A stretch of 64,000 bases of DNA, taken from Blastocatellia bacterium AA13 (GTDB lineage: Bacteria > Acidobacteriota > Blastocatellia > UBA7656). The stretch spans positions 62,001 through 126,000 of the forward strand of contig QHVH01000005.1 of assembly GCA_003222245.1 (NCBI GenBank), in the 5' to 3' direction. Position 1 is the first letter of the stretch. Each line of letters starts with the position of its first letter. Both the position numbers and the translations under genes were made by a program. Positions 37,058-47,700 of this stretch are shown in pieces. The notes under the pieces were generated by a model. The model ran no database searches and had not been told where the DNA came from. It was given only the letters and a program-made list of their open reading frames with translations.

Positions 37058-39148
37058 CTAGCTTGCCTTCAGCCGCTTCGTCATCTCCTCGATAAATCGC
37101 TCTATACTGATGTCCAGCAGCTTGACATTGCGTCGTTGCCAAAAATCTATGTCGAGGTCGTCGGCGCCTGGCGCGATGGCCCATGAGTTTGTGATTTGAC
37201 CGCCTTCGGTCCGCACCCCAGGACCCTCCTCACCCCATAGGCGCCGGAAAAGCGTCCTGAGATTCCAGCCTTTCAGCCGGCAGCCAATGAAGAGAAATCG
37301 CGTGTCTCGGCTCAAGAGCTTCTTCTTGATATTGACGGGCATCAGATCGCGAAAGCTTCGATGCGAGAGATGATCGACGACGTCGTCTTCAGTGATCACG
37401 TATCCATCGGGACGTGACGGTGAATCATCTTGCTGGCTTTCCAACCTCACCGCCTGGCCCAGCAGTCTCAAGATCACTGTACGCAGTTGCGGTGACACCC
37501 TGTCGTATAGAGCCGGATCAGAAATCTCCATGGAACTCTGCGAACCGTAGGCGCGGTGCCGGAATTTGCCGTTCAGGTCCTTTTCTCCCCGGTAGCAGAC
37601 CAGATCATACGGTTCACCCTCGGCTTCGAATGCCTTTTCGAGCGTATCGTCATAGTTGCTTGTGACGACGAGCTGGCCCGGCGATGGAAGACCGGCCTCG
37701 CGAAGCTTTCGAGAGAACGCGGCAAGAAATAAATGAAGCGAGGTACGGGAAAAACTCCTTTCAAGAACCTCGTTGAGTTTCGAGACAAGGTAAGGCCGGC
37801 CGTCAAGCGCCACGTATTCCGACACCTTAACAAGTTCCCGCGTGAGGTCACTCGAGGGGCGGGCTGCCCGCAGTTGGTCCGCAAGCTCGGTGTCACTTGG
37901 CGGATAAGTGTTAATCGCCGCTCCAGCATGGTTGCGGCCGTACAGGTTGGATTGCGGTCCAAGGAAGGTGACCAGATCCCCGGTCTTCATCGCGTCGAGT
38001 ATCATCTGAAAGTACCGGTCGCGAGGATCGACAGGTACTGTCGCGGGCTCGTATTCCCTGACGAAGAGCCTGCTGTCGGACGACCGCATGAAAAGCGCGG
38101 GTGTGCCCCATTCCATGTCGCCGAGCGAAAGACGGGCTTCTGCGAGCGCGGCGTCAACAGGGCAGTACTCGGCGATGGATTTGTAGAATTCGTCGGAAAA
38201 TGCAGCAGCCGCCTTGTCGCTAATGGGGAATTGCATCGCTATCACGGCCGCGATGCCGGCTCGAACAAGGGTTTGAGCCGTTCCGGAAAATGGATCCGCG
38301 AAAGATGTCCTCGCGCCGTCGCACGAATTCAGGACTACCAATCGAGGAGGCCGGCGGTTGCAGAGCAAGTTGGCCAGCAATCTGCCGTTGATCGGCCGGG
38401 CCCGCCCCTCCTCGTCCTCCAGAAACAATTGACCGTCGTTTGTTTCGCGGTCGTAGGAGCCGTGCCCTATGAAGTGAAGAATATGATATGTTCGGCGGCT
38501 CAGCTCCCTTCTCAAAGCGGCCTCTGTCGGCTTCTCGAGAGAGCAAATCTCAGCCAATCCTTGCAACCTTAATGGTTCAAGGGATTCTCGCAGGAGCCGC
38601 TCTTCTTCTCTTCCTCGCAGCGGCACAGCGTCAATCGGATTCGCGCAAACGATCAGAATGCGCAGGGGAAGCTTCACAGCCATTGGCCTGATCGGCTCCG
38701 GCTTCGCGGCGTATCGCACAATGGGAGTCTTTGATACTTGTCCGAGAAAGTTGCGGTAGGGATGATGAAGGTACTCCCAGGGAAGAGCGGCCAATTCGGG
38801 CGCATCATTCAGCCGCAAACGGATTCTCAAGCCGAAGTCGGCAGCTTCGTTCTCCTTTTCCTTCTCCTCGACTTCCCTGAGACTCACGGCAAGACAGGTA
38901 TACACGTCGTCTTTGAAGACGGCGTCGAAAAGACGGGCGCCGAATTCCCGGGCCGCCGTTCTGAACTCCATCTCGCTCCTGTGTGGATCGCCAATTCGCT
39001 CCATCAGTTGTTCAATCTCAATCCTGGTGAATGGAATGCTGAAGTTGACCACTCCCTCACCGCCAGGCGATTCGATTACTCTCGCGACGTAGCTGTCTTC
39101 GCGCGGTTCGATAAGCAAGTCGAAGTTGACGTAGTCGATCGGTTTCAT
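37058..39148 (-). CDS. CHAT protease-SIR2 fusion protein
   Basis: A 696-residue protein. The first 90 residues are unassigned. A CHAT (caspase-HetF-associated) protease domain spans about 110-365 with catalytic His229 (H-F-I-G-H-G) and Cys276 (N-S-C-D-G-A). The C-terminal half (about 385-690) is a SIR2-like domain: F-L-G-P-Q-S-N-L-Y-G-R, V-V-T-S-N-Y-D-D-T-L-E-K-A-F and F-I-G-C-R-L-K-G-W-N. The first motif reads L-G-P-Q where SIR2 proteins usually have G-A-G. SIR2 domains of bacterial defence proteins often hydrolyse NAD+. Carrying protease and NADase-type domains in one chain is unusual. It precedes the nSTAND gene by 16 nt. Confidence 0.82.
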   Translation of the reverse strand: MKPIDYVNFDLLIEPREDSYVARVIESPGGEGVVNFSIPFTRIEIEQLMERIGDPHRSEMEFRTAAREFGARLFDAVFKDDVYTCLAVSLREVEEKEKENEAADFGLRIRLRLNDAPELAALPWEYLHHPYRNFLGQVSKTPIVRYAAKPEPIRPMAVKLPLRILIVCANPIDAVPLRGREEERLLRESLEPLRLQGLAEICSLEKPTEAALRRELSRRTYHILHFIGHGSYDRETNDGQLFLEDEEGRARPINGRLLANLLCNRRPPRLVVLNSCDGARTSFADPFSGTAQTLVRAGIAAVIAMQFPISDKAAAAFSDEFYKSIAEYCPVDAALAEARLSLGDMEWGTPALFMRSSDSRLFVREYEPATVPVDPRDRYFQMILDAMKTGDLVTFLGPQSNLYGRNHAGAAINTYPPSDTELADQLRAARPSSDLTRELVKVSEYVALDGRPYLVSKLNEVLERSFSRTSLHLFLAAFSRKLREAGLPSPGQLVVTSNYDDTLEKAFEAEGEPYDLVCYRGEKDLNGKFRHRAYGSQSSMEISDPALYDRVSPQLRTVILRLLGQAVRLESQQDDSPSRPDGYVITEDDVVDHLSHRSFRDLMPVNIKKKLLSRDTRFLFIGCRLKGWNLRTLFRRLWGEEGPGVRTEGGQITNSWAIAPGADDLDIDFWQRRNVKLLDISIERFIEEMTKRLKAS

Positions 39149-39186
39149 ACGGGTGTTGAGCCCGATACATTCAGAAACCCTGGGGA

Positions 39187-40284
39187 TCAGCGGATACTGA
39201 TCTGACCCCGAGCAAGCGCCCTCTGCCGCTTGGGGTCGGGTTTCAGGAAAAAGACTGATGCGGCCACGGCAGCCGCCGCAATGCTAAGATTTCGCTTCCA
39301 ATTCGACGGCGCTATATTGACGAAAACTTCTTTCACGAAAGGCTCGAAGATTGTACCGGCTGAAATATCATCGGCAGTCGGAGCCATTTCCGCGATTACG
39401 CTGCCGTGTTTGACTGTGGTTCCAGCGGTGAAGCTCACCGTCACCACGCCGTCTGAGTCGGTCACGCCACTCGAGGCGTCCAGCGACCCGAGGTCGGGAG
39501 GATCCAATTTGAAGTCCACTGTCCTGCCCGTAAGAACATCGACCGACTGCGATCGGGCCGATCGAGCCGCAACATATCTCGGCGCGCCGTACGCGCTTTG
39601 CGAGGTCTCTTTCGCGTAGTTCTCTTTCCATTGCGTCGCGACTTCATTCCTCTTGCCGCCTTTGGTCTTCAAAGGTCCTTTGCTAGCCTCTACAATCACA
39701 CCGCCGCGAGTCCGCCTGACGGCGCGCGCGGCTATACGAGCCGTTTGGTCAAGGTCAGTGACAACGCCGCGTTCGACCTCGATGCCCAGTGCGCCGCGTC
39801 GATCATTGGAGATGCGGAAGATCGCTTCGCGTGATGCTGCCAGCGCTAAACCCGCTCCCTCTACATATGCATCGGCGCCGCCCTGCAGGCTGATCCCCAC
39901 GTCGCCGCTTGTATACGTTAAGACTAGCGTGCGGCTCATGGCTCCGGCATCTGAGCGTCTTGAGATTGACAGACCCACTCTTGAGTTGGAGCCCAGAGAG
40001 AGGCTGGCCGTCGACTCCAGTGAAACTCGGACGCTGGTTTTCGAGAAAGTCTCAATTGCGTCTCCGTTGAAGAGCTGCGTCCAACCCCGAGCGACGCGCC
40101 CGTTGACCATTACATCTAGATCAACGAAAGAGGCGGTTATCGAACCGATGGGACCAAACGTCGCGCTCGCGTTCAGCCCCTTTTTCCAGCCAAGATCGGC
40201 GGCGCGGCTCGAACGCGGCAGGAGCAGAGATACAAGAATCAGGATCAAGCAAGACGCGGCGTTACGACGATGGCATCTCTTCAT
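39187..40284 (-). CDS. FecR/Ig-like exported protein with C-terminal membrane helix
   Basis: A 365-residue protein. A signal peptide (about 1-29) precedes a FecR-like beta domain (M-V-N-G-R-V-A-R-G-W-T-Q-L-F-N-G-D-A-I) to about residue 200. A Big_1-like Ig domain (D-S-D-G-V-V-T-V-S-F-T-A-G, about 275-310) follows, then a C-terminal membrane helix and basic tail. Its start overlaps the vWA gene stop (ATGA), so translation is coupled. FecR domains normally relay signals to sigma factors; here a sigma factor lies two genes upstream. A surface sensor role is inferred. Confidence 0.75.
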   Translation of the reverse strand: MKRCHRRNAASCLILILVSLLLPRSSRAADLGWKKGLNASATFGPIGSITASFVDLDVMVNGRVARGWTQLFNGDAIETFSKTSVRVSLESTASLSLGSNSRVGLSISRRSDAGAMSRTLVLTYTSGDVGISLQGGADAYVEGAGLALAASREAIFRISNDRRGALGIEVERGVVTDLDQTARIAARAVRRTRGGVIVEASKGPLKTKGGKRNEVATQWKENYAKETSQSAYGAPRYVAARSARSQSVDVLTGRTVDFKLDPPDLGSLDASSGVTDSDGVVTVSFTAGTTVKHGSVIAEMAPTADDISAGTIFEPFVKEVFVNIAPSNWKRNLSIAAAAVAASVFFLKPDPKRQRALARGQISIR

Positions 40285-43076
40285 CTGCTTCTCCTCTCTC
40301 GCGGCGCGCCGGATGCGTGTTGTTGCAGCCTCGAAGAATCCTGCCGTGGGGTCCCACGCCGGCCTCCTCTCCCGGCGGCCATGCTGATCGGCGCCAATAC
40401 GAGGGCCCTCATTTCATTGATCCGACTCAAACGAACAGCCCGTTCACACGGTTGCTCGCCCAGCATCGCGGCGACCGGTCCGCTCTGGTTTTGCCCGGCA
40501 TCGGTGACGGTCACACGCACCTCTACGATGTCGGGAAATGCCGCGGCCCCGGTTACCGTTTGCTCCACGGTGAAGCTCTGTCCCGTGAGCAGCGCGCGGT
40601 CCTTGATAACTTGAGTCAGCGGATCGCCGACCGAAAGTGTCGAGACCGCCTTTCCGCTTTTATCGATGAATTCATAGATCGCGCGGTTGACGTCGAGGTT
40701 CGAGTCATAGATAGAAAAAACGATCTCGAGTTGATCGCCGGTTCTTGCGAAGCATATCTTCGGCTGTTTTTCAGGCATATCCGGATCGATCAGCCGCACT
40801 CCGGTCGTTATTGACGCGCTTAGTCTCAGCTTGAGATTGCTGCCTGAGTCTTGCGTAATCACCAGGTCTGAGGTGATTGCGTCCGGCAGAAGATCACTCG
40901 CAAATAAACCGGAAGGGCTGCGATTGAGCTCATCTCCGGCCGTGATAACCGAAGGAATAAGCGGCCACAGGGTTATCTGGAACTGCCTCTTGCCTCCTGG
41001 TTCAATAGTGAACGTTTCCCCAAAAAGCGATCCACCAGGGACGGCCGGTTTACCGTTAACGGCAGTGATCTTGAACAGCGCGCTGTCATTGAAATCAACG
41101 ACGTTGGCCGGCGGGGGACCGGGAAAGACTCGGCTAAGCGACGCGAGCTTGATGTTCACCTGATCGCAGCCGTCGTTTGTCACACGAAAAACATTGGATG
41201 GAAAGCTGTTGCTGGGTTTTTTGCGAGCGTCAGTCGTTGGAAATTCGATCTCGCTCTTGTCGAACCTCGCTGAATGAATCGGCTTCATCTCAGATGTATT
41301 CCCGGCGCCGTCGGTCACCGTCGCGGAAAAACCTGCGATATTGGATATCTTCGGATTCTTGACAGTAACAAGGAAAGCCGGCGGATCCGGCGCCATGGCC
41401 GAGATCAGAGGCGTGAATCTCTCAATCTCACCCGCCGGCGAGGGCCCGCTTGAAACAGCAAATATCTCGACGACGAAAGGAGCGTTTGCTATCGGGCTGT
41501 CTATCCCGCAACTGAAGACTATGTCGACCGGGGTTACCGTTGCGCTGAGTTGATCAAGATAGTTGGTCAGCTTGTTCGGCCCGTCATCGAAATCGCCGGC
41601 ATCGTTGCACGTTATTCCGTCGCCGCTGAGATCGATAGGTATTGGGCTTCCCGCAATACTATTCTCCGATATCGTGTTCCCGACGTTATGGCCGTTGAGC
41701 GCGAGCTGACCCGGATCAGGATCGAGAACAAGCACTCCAGCCACGCCATTATTGAACAGCGTGTTCTTGTCTATCAGGTTGTGGCCGGCCGCATCGCAAG
41801 GGGATGCCGGCCGTATCTTAATCCCGGCGCCTCCGCAGTTTTGGATGGTCAAGCCTCGAACAATGCAGTGGTTCGAACTGATCCATAAGCCGTCCGCATG
41901 TTGATCGCCCTGAATGGAGGACCCGTCTAGGGTGACCCGTGCACAGTCGCCATCCTTGCATCCGGCTATCTCGATGTCGGGCGCAGCCAACGACGGGAGG
42001 GGATTTCTGAGAATGATGGGAGGCAGGTTGTCCGCGAATGTGATGGTTGTGTTGCCGCCGAAGGCGTTTGCTTTTTCGATGGCCTGTCTCAATGTGAAAA
42101 CGTTATCAATCACCGGCGAGTTTGGCGGAGGATCGGCGGCGGTCGTTACTACGACACTGTGACTTGTCGGATGGCCGCGCAGGATTCGGCGGACATCCTC
42201 GGTAAAACTGTTCAACTGGCGGATGCGATCCAGGTCAGAGCACATCCCGTTCGGGCGATTACAGTCGCCTGAAACGATCTCGCTGACGAGAGATTGCGGA
42301 GGGTCGCCCGCGGGCTGTTGAAACGCGATGAGATGCATGAGACTGATCGTCGCCGCCTTGACGAGTTGATGCGCGGGACAGTCTCGTTCTATATCAAGGG
42401 CGAGCAACACCAGATCGATTTCCGACGCTCCGGTAGTGTCGCGGAAGTGATTGGAGCCGAGGCGGCCGCACTGAGGATCAGTGCAGCCTCCCTCGGTTGA
42501 GATCACAATCACTCGGCGGGCTTCCGCTCTGCCATGTTCCTCCAGTTCTTGCGCGGCCCCGAGGATGGCGAGATTGAAATCGGTGGCTGGAATTGGACCG
42601 CAGACGGGACAGTCGCCGGGATTAGTACAATCCAGTTTATCGACGTTCAGCGCCAGTGATTCCGCTTGTCGCGCCGATGTGATCTCGGTCAGCGGAATTC
42701 TCAAGGTAGGTTGTGAATCGAATGTGATGACGGCGACCGCTGCCGATCGGTCGCGCGGGATGACGGTCGGATCCCGAAGCGCCTTCGCGATCGCTTGAAT
42801 CATCAAGCTATAGGTCGCTCCGACCTGCCGCGGGGCAAGACTGCCCGACCGATCCACCAAAAACACGATATCGAATCGTTTATTGCAAACGTCCGGCGCA
42901 CCGTCAGCCGGCCTGGCCGTAAGAGACCTGCCGCCCATTAAAAGAACAAAAAGAGCTGATGCGCAAACTAGTCGGGCGACTAGTTGTTTAGAGCGATGAG
43001 TCTGCCTGCGAGGCCATCGCGCGGGCGAAGACGAGCGCGATGCCTGTGTTGAATCCGATTTAATCAGACCAGTCAT
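40281..43076 (-). CDS. vWA and right-handed beta-helix surface protein
   Basis: A 931-residue protein. An N-terminal membrane segment (about 33-50) is followed by a vWA domain (D-I-V-F-L-V-D-R-S-G-S, MIDAS D-x-S-G-S) to about residue 270. A beta-helix region of CSLREA type (F-T-L-R-Q-A-I-E-K-A-N, repeated short N-x-I strands) spans about 320-540. The remaining part is beta-rich with paired Cys, resembling Ig-like extracellular repeats. It is likely a ligand-binding or adhesive exported protein. The stop codon overlaps the downstream FecR gene start by 4 nt. Confidence 0.72.
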   Translation of the reverse strand: MTGLIKSDSTQASRSSSPARWPRRQTHRSKQLVARLVCASALFVLLMGGRSLTARPADGAPDVCNKRFDIVFLVDRSGSLAPRQVGATYSLMIQAIAKALRDPTVIPRDRSAAVAVITFDSQPTLRIPLTEITSARQAESLALNVDKLDCTNPGDCPVCGPIPATDFNLAILGAAQELEEHGRAEARRVIVISTEGGCTDPQCGRLGSNHFRDTTGASEIDLVLLALDIERDCPAHQLVKAATISLMHLIAFQQPAGDPPQSLVSEIVSGDCNRPNGMCSDLDRIRQLNSFTEDVRRILRGHPTSHSVVVTTAADPPPNSPVIDNVFTLRQAIEKANAFGGNTTITFADNLPPIILRNPLPSLAAPDIEIAGCKDGDCARVTLDGSSIQGDQHADGLWISSNHCIVRGLTIQNCGGAGIKIRPASPCDAAGHNLIDKNTLFNNGVAGVLVLDPDPGQLALNGHNVGNTISENSIAGSPIPIDLSGDGITCNDAGDFDDGPNKLTNYLDQLSATVTPVDIVFSCGIDSPIANAPFVVEIFAVSSGPSPAGEIERFTPLISAMAPDPPAFLVTVKNPKISNIAGFSATVTDGAGNTSEMKPIHSARFDKSEIEFPTTDARKKPSNSFPSNVFRVTNDGCDQVNIKLASLSRVFPGPPPANVVDFNDSALFKITAVNGKPAVPGGSLFGETFTIEPGGKRQFQITLWPLIPSVITAGDELNRSPSGLFASDLLPDAITSDLVITQDSGSNLKLRLSASITTGVRLIDPDMPEKQPKICFARTGDQLEIVFSIYDSNLDVNRAIYEFIDKSGKAVSTLSVGDPLTQVIKDRALLTGQSFTVEQTVTGAAAFPDIVEVRVTVTDAGQNQSGPVAAMLGEQPCERAVRLSRINEMRALVLAPISMAAGRGGRRGTPRQDSSRLQQHASGAPRERRSR

Positions 43077-43327
43077 AGTCCATCTCCTCGGTTCGAATAA
43101 TTCATATAGAGGAACTCCGAACTGACAGACCGTCCGGAACAGCCTTCAATGGTCGAGACATTCGGCGGAATCCAAAGTTGCGATGGGGTCTCAATTACTA
43201 TGACGGCCGCACGCGACTTGTTACCGGCTGATTAAGCGCGCACGGAAGATTCGCCGCCGAATCGACCTGTATTTGAAGTGTGAATGGATATTACGGAAGC
43301 GAGTTCAGGAAGCTGCTACGAGGATGA

Positions 43328-44146
43328 TTACCGCGTGATAACGAGAGTGTATGAAGCGATCTCGCTCACCTGGCCGGAATCCGAAATTCCGCGAATTCGA
43401 AAATAGTGATCGCCGGGCTCGAGATTTCGCCCGTTGACATTCAATAGCAGCTCCCTATCACCCGAGGCTTCGAGCGGTCTTACGACCTTGAATATCTCGA
43501 CGCGCGCATCGGTTTCCTTGATGATCTGATATTCGGCGAAATCGGCCGGCGGCGGCACGCTGAACCGAATTTGTATGACCTCATCATGGTTGGAGATATG
43601 GTAGCTTGCGATCCCGGTCTCGCCTCTAAGGAGGCCAGGCCGCAGGGGTCCCAGAATCTGGCTGGGTTCGCCGTTGAGTTGCCCAGGCTCATTGAGCCTC
43701 GATACTTCCGATTGGAGGCCGGATGGCCTTCCTAGAAATCCTCTTATTGCAAGCCATGCTCCGAGTGTCGTGACCAGGAGAATCGCGGCAATGATCGCGG
43801 GCTGGAAGAGGGGCCTGGCCCAAACTACTTCCCAAAAGCCGCCGCGCTTCATTGGTTCGCGCGTGCCGAGCCTGTGTGTCGCGTACTCGGCAAGGGCCCT
43901 GGCCGAGGCCGCCTTAGCCATTCGCTCGGGCGTTTGCCAGACCTCGCCTTCAAGCGCCTGACGCTCGGCCGCGGGCAGCACCCCTTTCACGTAGTCGTCG
44001 ATAAGCTCGCTTTCGACCGCCGCGAGGGTCTCGATTACGTCTCGTTCACGAACGAATCGCTCTTCGAGGCTCTCCTTTTCGGATTCATCCAACCGGCCGA
44101 GAAGGTATTCCCGGATCAAGGTTATCTCATCTCTCGACTTTCTCAC
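43328..44146 (-). CDS. Anti-sigma-like membrane protein
   Basis: A 272-residue protein. The acidic N-terminus (about 1-95: E-Y-L-L-G-R-L-D-E-S-E-K-E-S-L-E-E-R-F) resembles the helical start of zf-HC2-like anti-sigma factors but has no zinc-binding Cys/His. One membrane helix lies at about 118-138. The extracytoplasmic part (about 150-272) is a beta domain. It lies 61 nt after the sigma factor gene in the same orientation, the usual order of sigma/anti-sigma pairs. The role as membrane anti-sigma factor is inferred. Confidence 0.65.
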   Translation of the reverse strand: MRKSRDEITLIREYLLGRLDESEKESLEERFVRERDVIETLAAVESELIDDYVKGVLPAAERQALEGEVWQTPERMAKAASARALAEYATHRLGTREPMKRGGFWEVVWARPLFQPAIIAAILLVTTLGAWLAIRGFLGRPSGLQSEVSRLNEPGQLNGEPSQILGPLRPGLLRGETGIASYHISNHDEVIQIRFSVPPPADFAEYQIIKETDARVEIFKVVRPLEASGDRELLLNVNGRNLEPGDHYFRIRGISDSGQVSEIASYTLVITR

Positions 44147-44207
44147 TGCGACTCCTAAAGCGCCTGCATTGAACTCTCATTATTATATGCCGAAGCCGGT
44201 TGATTGG

Positions 44208-44747
44208 TTACGTGCGGCTGAGACACTCATCGATACAGGGCTGGAGGGTCTTCTTGATCCTGTAGATCCGAATCCTCAGTGCCTCGGGCTTGAGTTTGAA
44301 GCGTTGTCCTAGACTCTTTCTGTGATCTATTCCCGGTTTTTTATCTTTATTGAAGTATTCGAGCACCAGCTCGCGATGCTCTGGCTCCAGCAGCTCCATA
44401 CACTGATCCAGACACATATGCAGTTGCTCGGAGTCATCAGCCGGGCCAATGGGATTGACCGGGACCGGCCGGGATGTTCGCCTGTGATACTCCCTCAGCA
44501 CATTCTTGGCGAAGCCATAGAAGTAGCGCGCCGGATCTCCCATATAGGTCGGCGCGACGTCTTTAACTTTGCCGGCAACCCGTGTGATCGTTTCATCCGC
44601 TACCTCCTCGGGTTCCCAACAGCCTCGGCATCGGCACATCTCGATCAGCCCGCGCCGGATCGTCTCGTATTTCTCTCCCGCACGATCCCGATCCTGGTCC
44701 AGCCACGCCAACAGCCTCTCAAACTCGTCTTGTTGCACGCTCGACAA
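44208..44747 (-). CDS. ECF-like RNA polymerase sigma factor
   Basis: A 179-residue protein with region 2-like helices (A-R-Y-F-Y-G-F-A-K-N-V-L-R-E-Y-H-R-R) and a region 4-like helix-turn-helix (L-G-Q-R-F-K-L-K-P-E-A-L-R-I-R-I-Y-R-I-K). It has a C-R-C-R-G-C cluster near residue 39 and a C-terminal Cys; these may sense redox or bind metal. It probably directs its own operon. It is 39 nt downstream of the CHAT-TPR gene and upstream of the anti-sigma-like gene. Confidence 0.75.
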   Translation of the reverse strand: MSSVQQDEFERLLAWLDQDRDRAGEKYETIRRGLIEMCRCRGCWEPEEVADETITRVAGKVKDVAPTYMGDPARYFYGFAKNVLREYHRRTSRPVPVNPIGPADDSEQLHMCLDQCMELLEPEHRELVLEYFNKDKKPGIDHRKSLGQRFKLKPEALRIRIYRIKKTLQPCIDECLSRT

Positions 44748-44786
44748 TCCCCCAGACTGTTATCATTCTTCCCCGTGCGCGTTTCG

Positions 44787-47700
44787 TCAGATCAGTCTTT
44801 TTGTTCGTTTCAATCTCGTTATGAAGAACATTATCGCGCAGAGCACGATTGCGCCTGCGACGGCGATTGGACCGTATTGGCCGCCAGGCATCGAAGCCTT
44901 GCCATTGGCGCCAATCGTGCAATCGTATTCACCTTGAAGCACGAATCCGGACCAGTAGTAAGGCGAGTTCCAATTGTGATGTTTCATAATCGCCTCCTTG
45001 GCCAGCTTCAACGCGGCGGCCGGCGACTCGCGGTTCCTGAGCAGCTCGTTATAAAACTGTTTCATCAACTCGGCCGTCGCCTCATCGTCAACCTGCCATA
45101 GACTCGCGAGAACGCTTCGCGATCCCGCGTACATGAAACCTCGAGTCAGTCCGATCAAGCCTTCCCCTTTTACCTCCTTGCCGAGCGCGGTCCGGCAAGC
45201 GCTCAACACGGCCAGATCTGCATTGAGGTGAAGGTTGTAGATATCGTAGAGCCCGAGGAAGCCTTTTTGTTCATCGCCCTTTTCGTCTATTAACGAGAGT
45301 ACGATTCCCGAAAGCGCGGGATTCTCGGTGTTGATCGTTCCGTGCGTGGCAAAGTGAACGATCCGATAAAGCGCGAGATTGTTCCCGGTCGCAACCTTGA
45401 GATTGGCGTCGAAACCGCTTGCGACTAGGAACTCGCCCTGTCCCGCCATTTCCGCAATGTACTTGGCCTCCAGACCGGAGCTCCGCAGCCTCGGCAGCGC
45501 CTGATTCGCGCTTTGCGCCGGACCTCGCGTTTGGTGGGATGCCTTAGCCTGCTCGGAACTGTCCGAACTATTGTCTGCCGCTTCGACATGGCTGAAAACT
45601 CTTCGATCATTAGGGTCGAAGACCGGATCGGCAAGGATCGCGACTGTTTTAGGGGCGGACGCCTTTGTGCCTCGCTCTCTCCTGATCGCGGCGAGAATCG
45701 ACATTGAAGGTTCGACTACGATTTCATGGTTGAAGAGCAGCGGGGCCAATCGCTGATGAGCGCCGCTATCGCGAGCGTCCTCCGGTTTCGGTAGTGTATC
45801 GAATGGAACGAAGTAGAGCACTCCGTCAGGCGCGATTAACAGCCGCCGCCTATCCAGTTCCGCGGTCACCGGGCCCAGAAGCATTTGGCTCAGCAAGGCG
45901 GCCTGCCGCGACAGGAGGCCGTCGGCCTCTTCTACTCGATGCCGGGATTGCGACGCCGTCTCGCCTGGAATAGGCTCGCGCGCCGTGAGCAGGGAATAGT
46001 ATTTCCTGGCCTCCTCCTCAATCCTCTCTCGACTCGGTAATTCGTGACCGGTTGCAGTCGTCCGAGTGACGGCCCAAACATAGCTCCTATCTTTCCCAAG
46101 GAAGAATTGCAACAGTAGGGTATCGTCCTTCAACTCGCCCTGAATCGCGTCCAGGGTCAGAGGCTGCGATTGCGCCGTGGAGAGCGAACCGCGGCCCGGG
46201 GGTTCCATAGCGGTCGCTCGATCTTCCATCGGGGCTGTGTAAGGCTCTCCATCAGTGGCGCCCGTTTTCTCGCGTTCAGACCCGCCTATCGTCCGCGATT
46301 CCCCGCCTTGATTCAGCGCCTCATCAACGTAGTGCTCGTCTTCAATCTGTTGAGCCTCCATCAGCACGTCCAACAGAGCGCGTCCCCGCGCTTTTTCGCT
46401 CGCCTCAACGGCAGCGGCGATCAGTTCCCTGCTCGGGCGCTGTTGATTCATCTGCATCAAGAGATCGACGTACAGCGAGTAGTGTTTGTAAACCGAAGCG
46501 AAATAGTCAGCGCGACGGTCCTTGCTGAGGACTTCCCTGCGCGTGGACTCTATCAGCCTGAGCGACTTCTCGATTGCGGCCCTGGCCTTGTCAAAACTTT
46601 GCCGGCCCTGTTCCGCGTGTGCAATGGAGTATAGGATCGACGTCTGGCCGGCGATGTCCTCCGCGCTCTCGGAAAGCGAAAGGGCGATCCGAAAATATCC
46701 GACCGCCTCGTCCGTATTCTTCAAATCCTCTTTGACCTTGCCGATTTCCAGGAGTGAGTAGGCCTGACCTCGCTTATCTCTGATTACCTTGTAGCGGGTC
46801 AAGAGTTTGCCGTATGTTCGCAATGCTTCACGGCCTTTGTGTAAATCGAAGTACATCGCCGCCAGTTCTTTGAGAGTGTAAATCTCGATGCGCCGATCAC
46901 CTACGCGGCGGCTGATCTCGAGACTCTGTTTGAAGTAATCGGCGGCAATTACCGTGTCGTCTTTCCGGCGATGGGCTCGGCCAAGATAAAAGAGACTCAA
47001 TGCTTCATAATCCCTGTCGCCGATTTCTCGATACCGCTTCAGCGCAAGATCGTAGTTCTGCAAAGCGGATGCAGGATCATTCAACGCTTCATATACGTCG
47101 CCCAGGCTATTAAGCGCCGCGGCCTCACCCCGGCGATCCCCTACCGCCCGCGACATCTCGACAGCCCGGTTGTATGAATCAAGCGCCTGCTGTTTTCTTC
47201 CTCGAAGTGAATTAACCTGGCCGATGGCGGCGATCACCTGCGCTTCTCCCCAGCGGCACCGCACGTCGCGGAAGAGCTGGATCGCATTGGCGAAATGGGA
47301 GAGAGAATCCTTCATATTGCCGAGATCCGAGTGGAGAAATCCAAGATTGAGTTCGGTAAGGGCCTGTCCTTGCCGATCACCCGTCTCCTTCCACAGCGCG
47401 AGGGCGGAATTGAATTTCTCGAGAGTCTTACCCGGGTCGCTCAACGAGTAGTAGACCTCTCCAATATTGTTCAGGGCCTGCGCGGTAAGGCGCTTTCCTT
47501 CGACTGGCAGGGTCTTCTGGTGCTTTGCCGCCAGCTTCAACGCTCTCTCGAAATAAGGCAACGCCTTTCGATTCTCCCCCTCGTAGATAAGCACGTATCC
47601 GATCCCATTCAGCGCCGCGGCGGTTCTCGCGGTGTCGCCGCAACGAATCGCCGCCATCCTGGCTTCATCATAGGCCCGGCTCGCCGCCGGGTAATCACTC

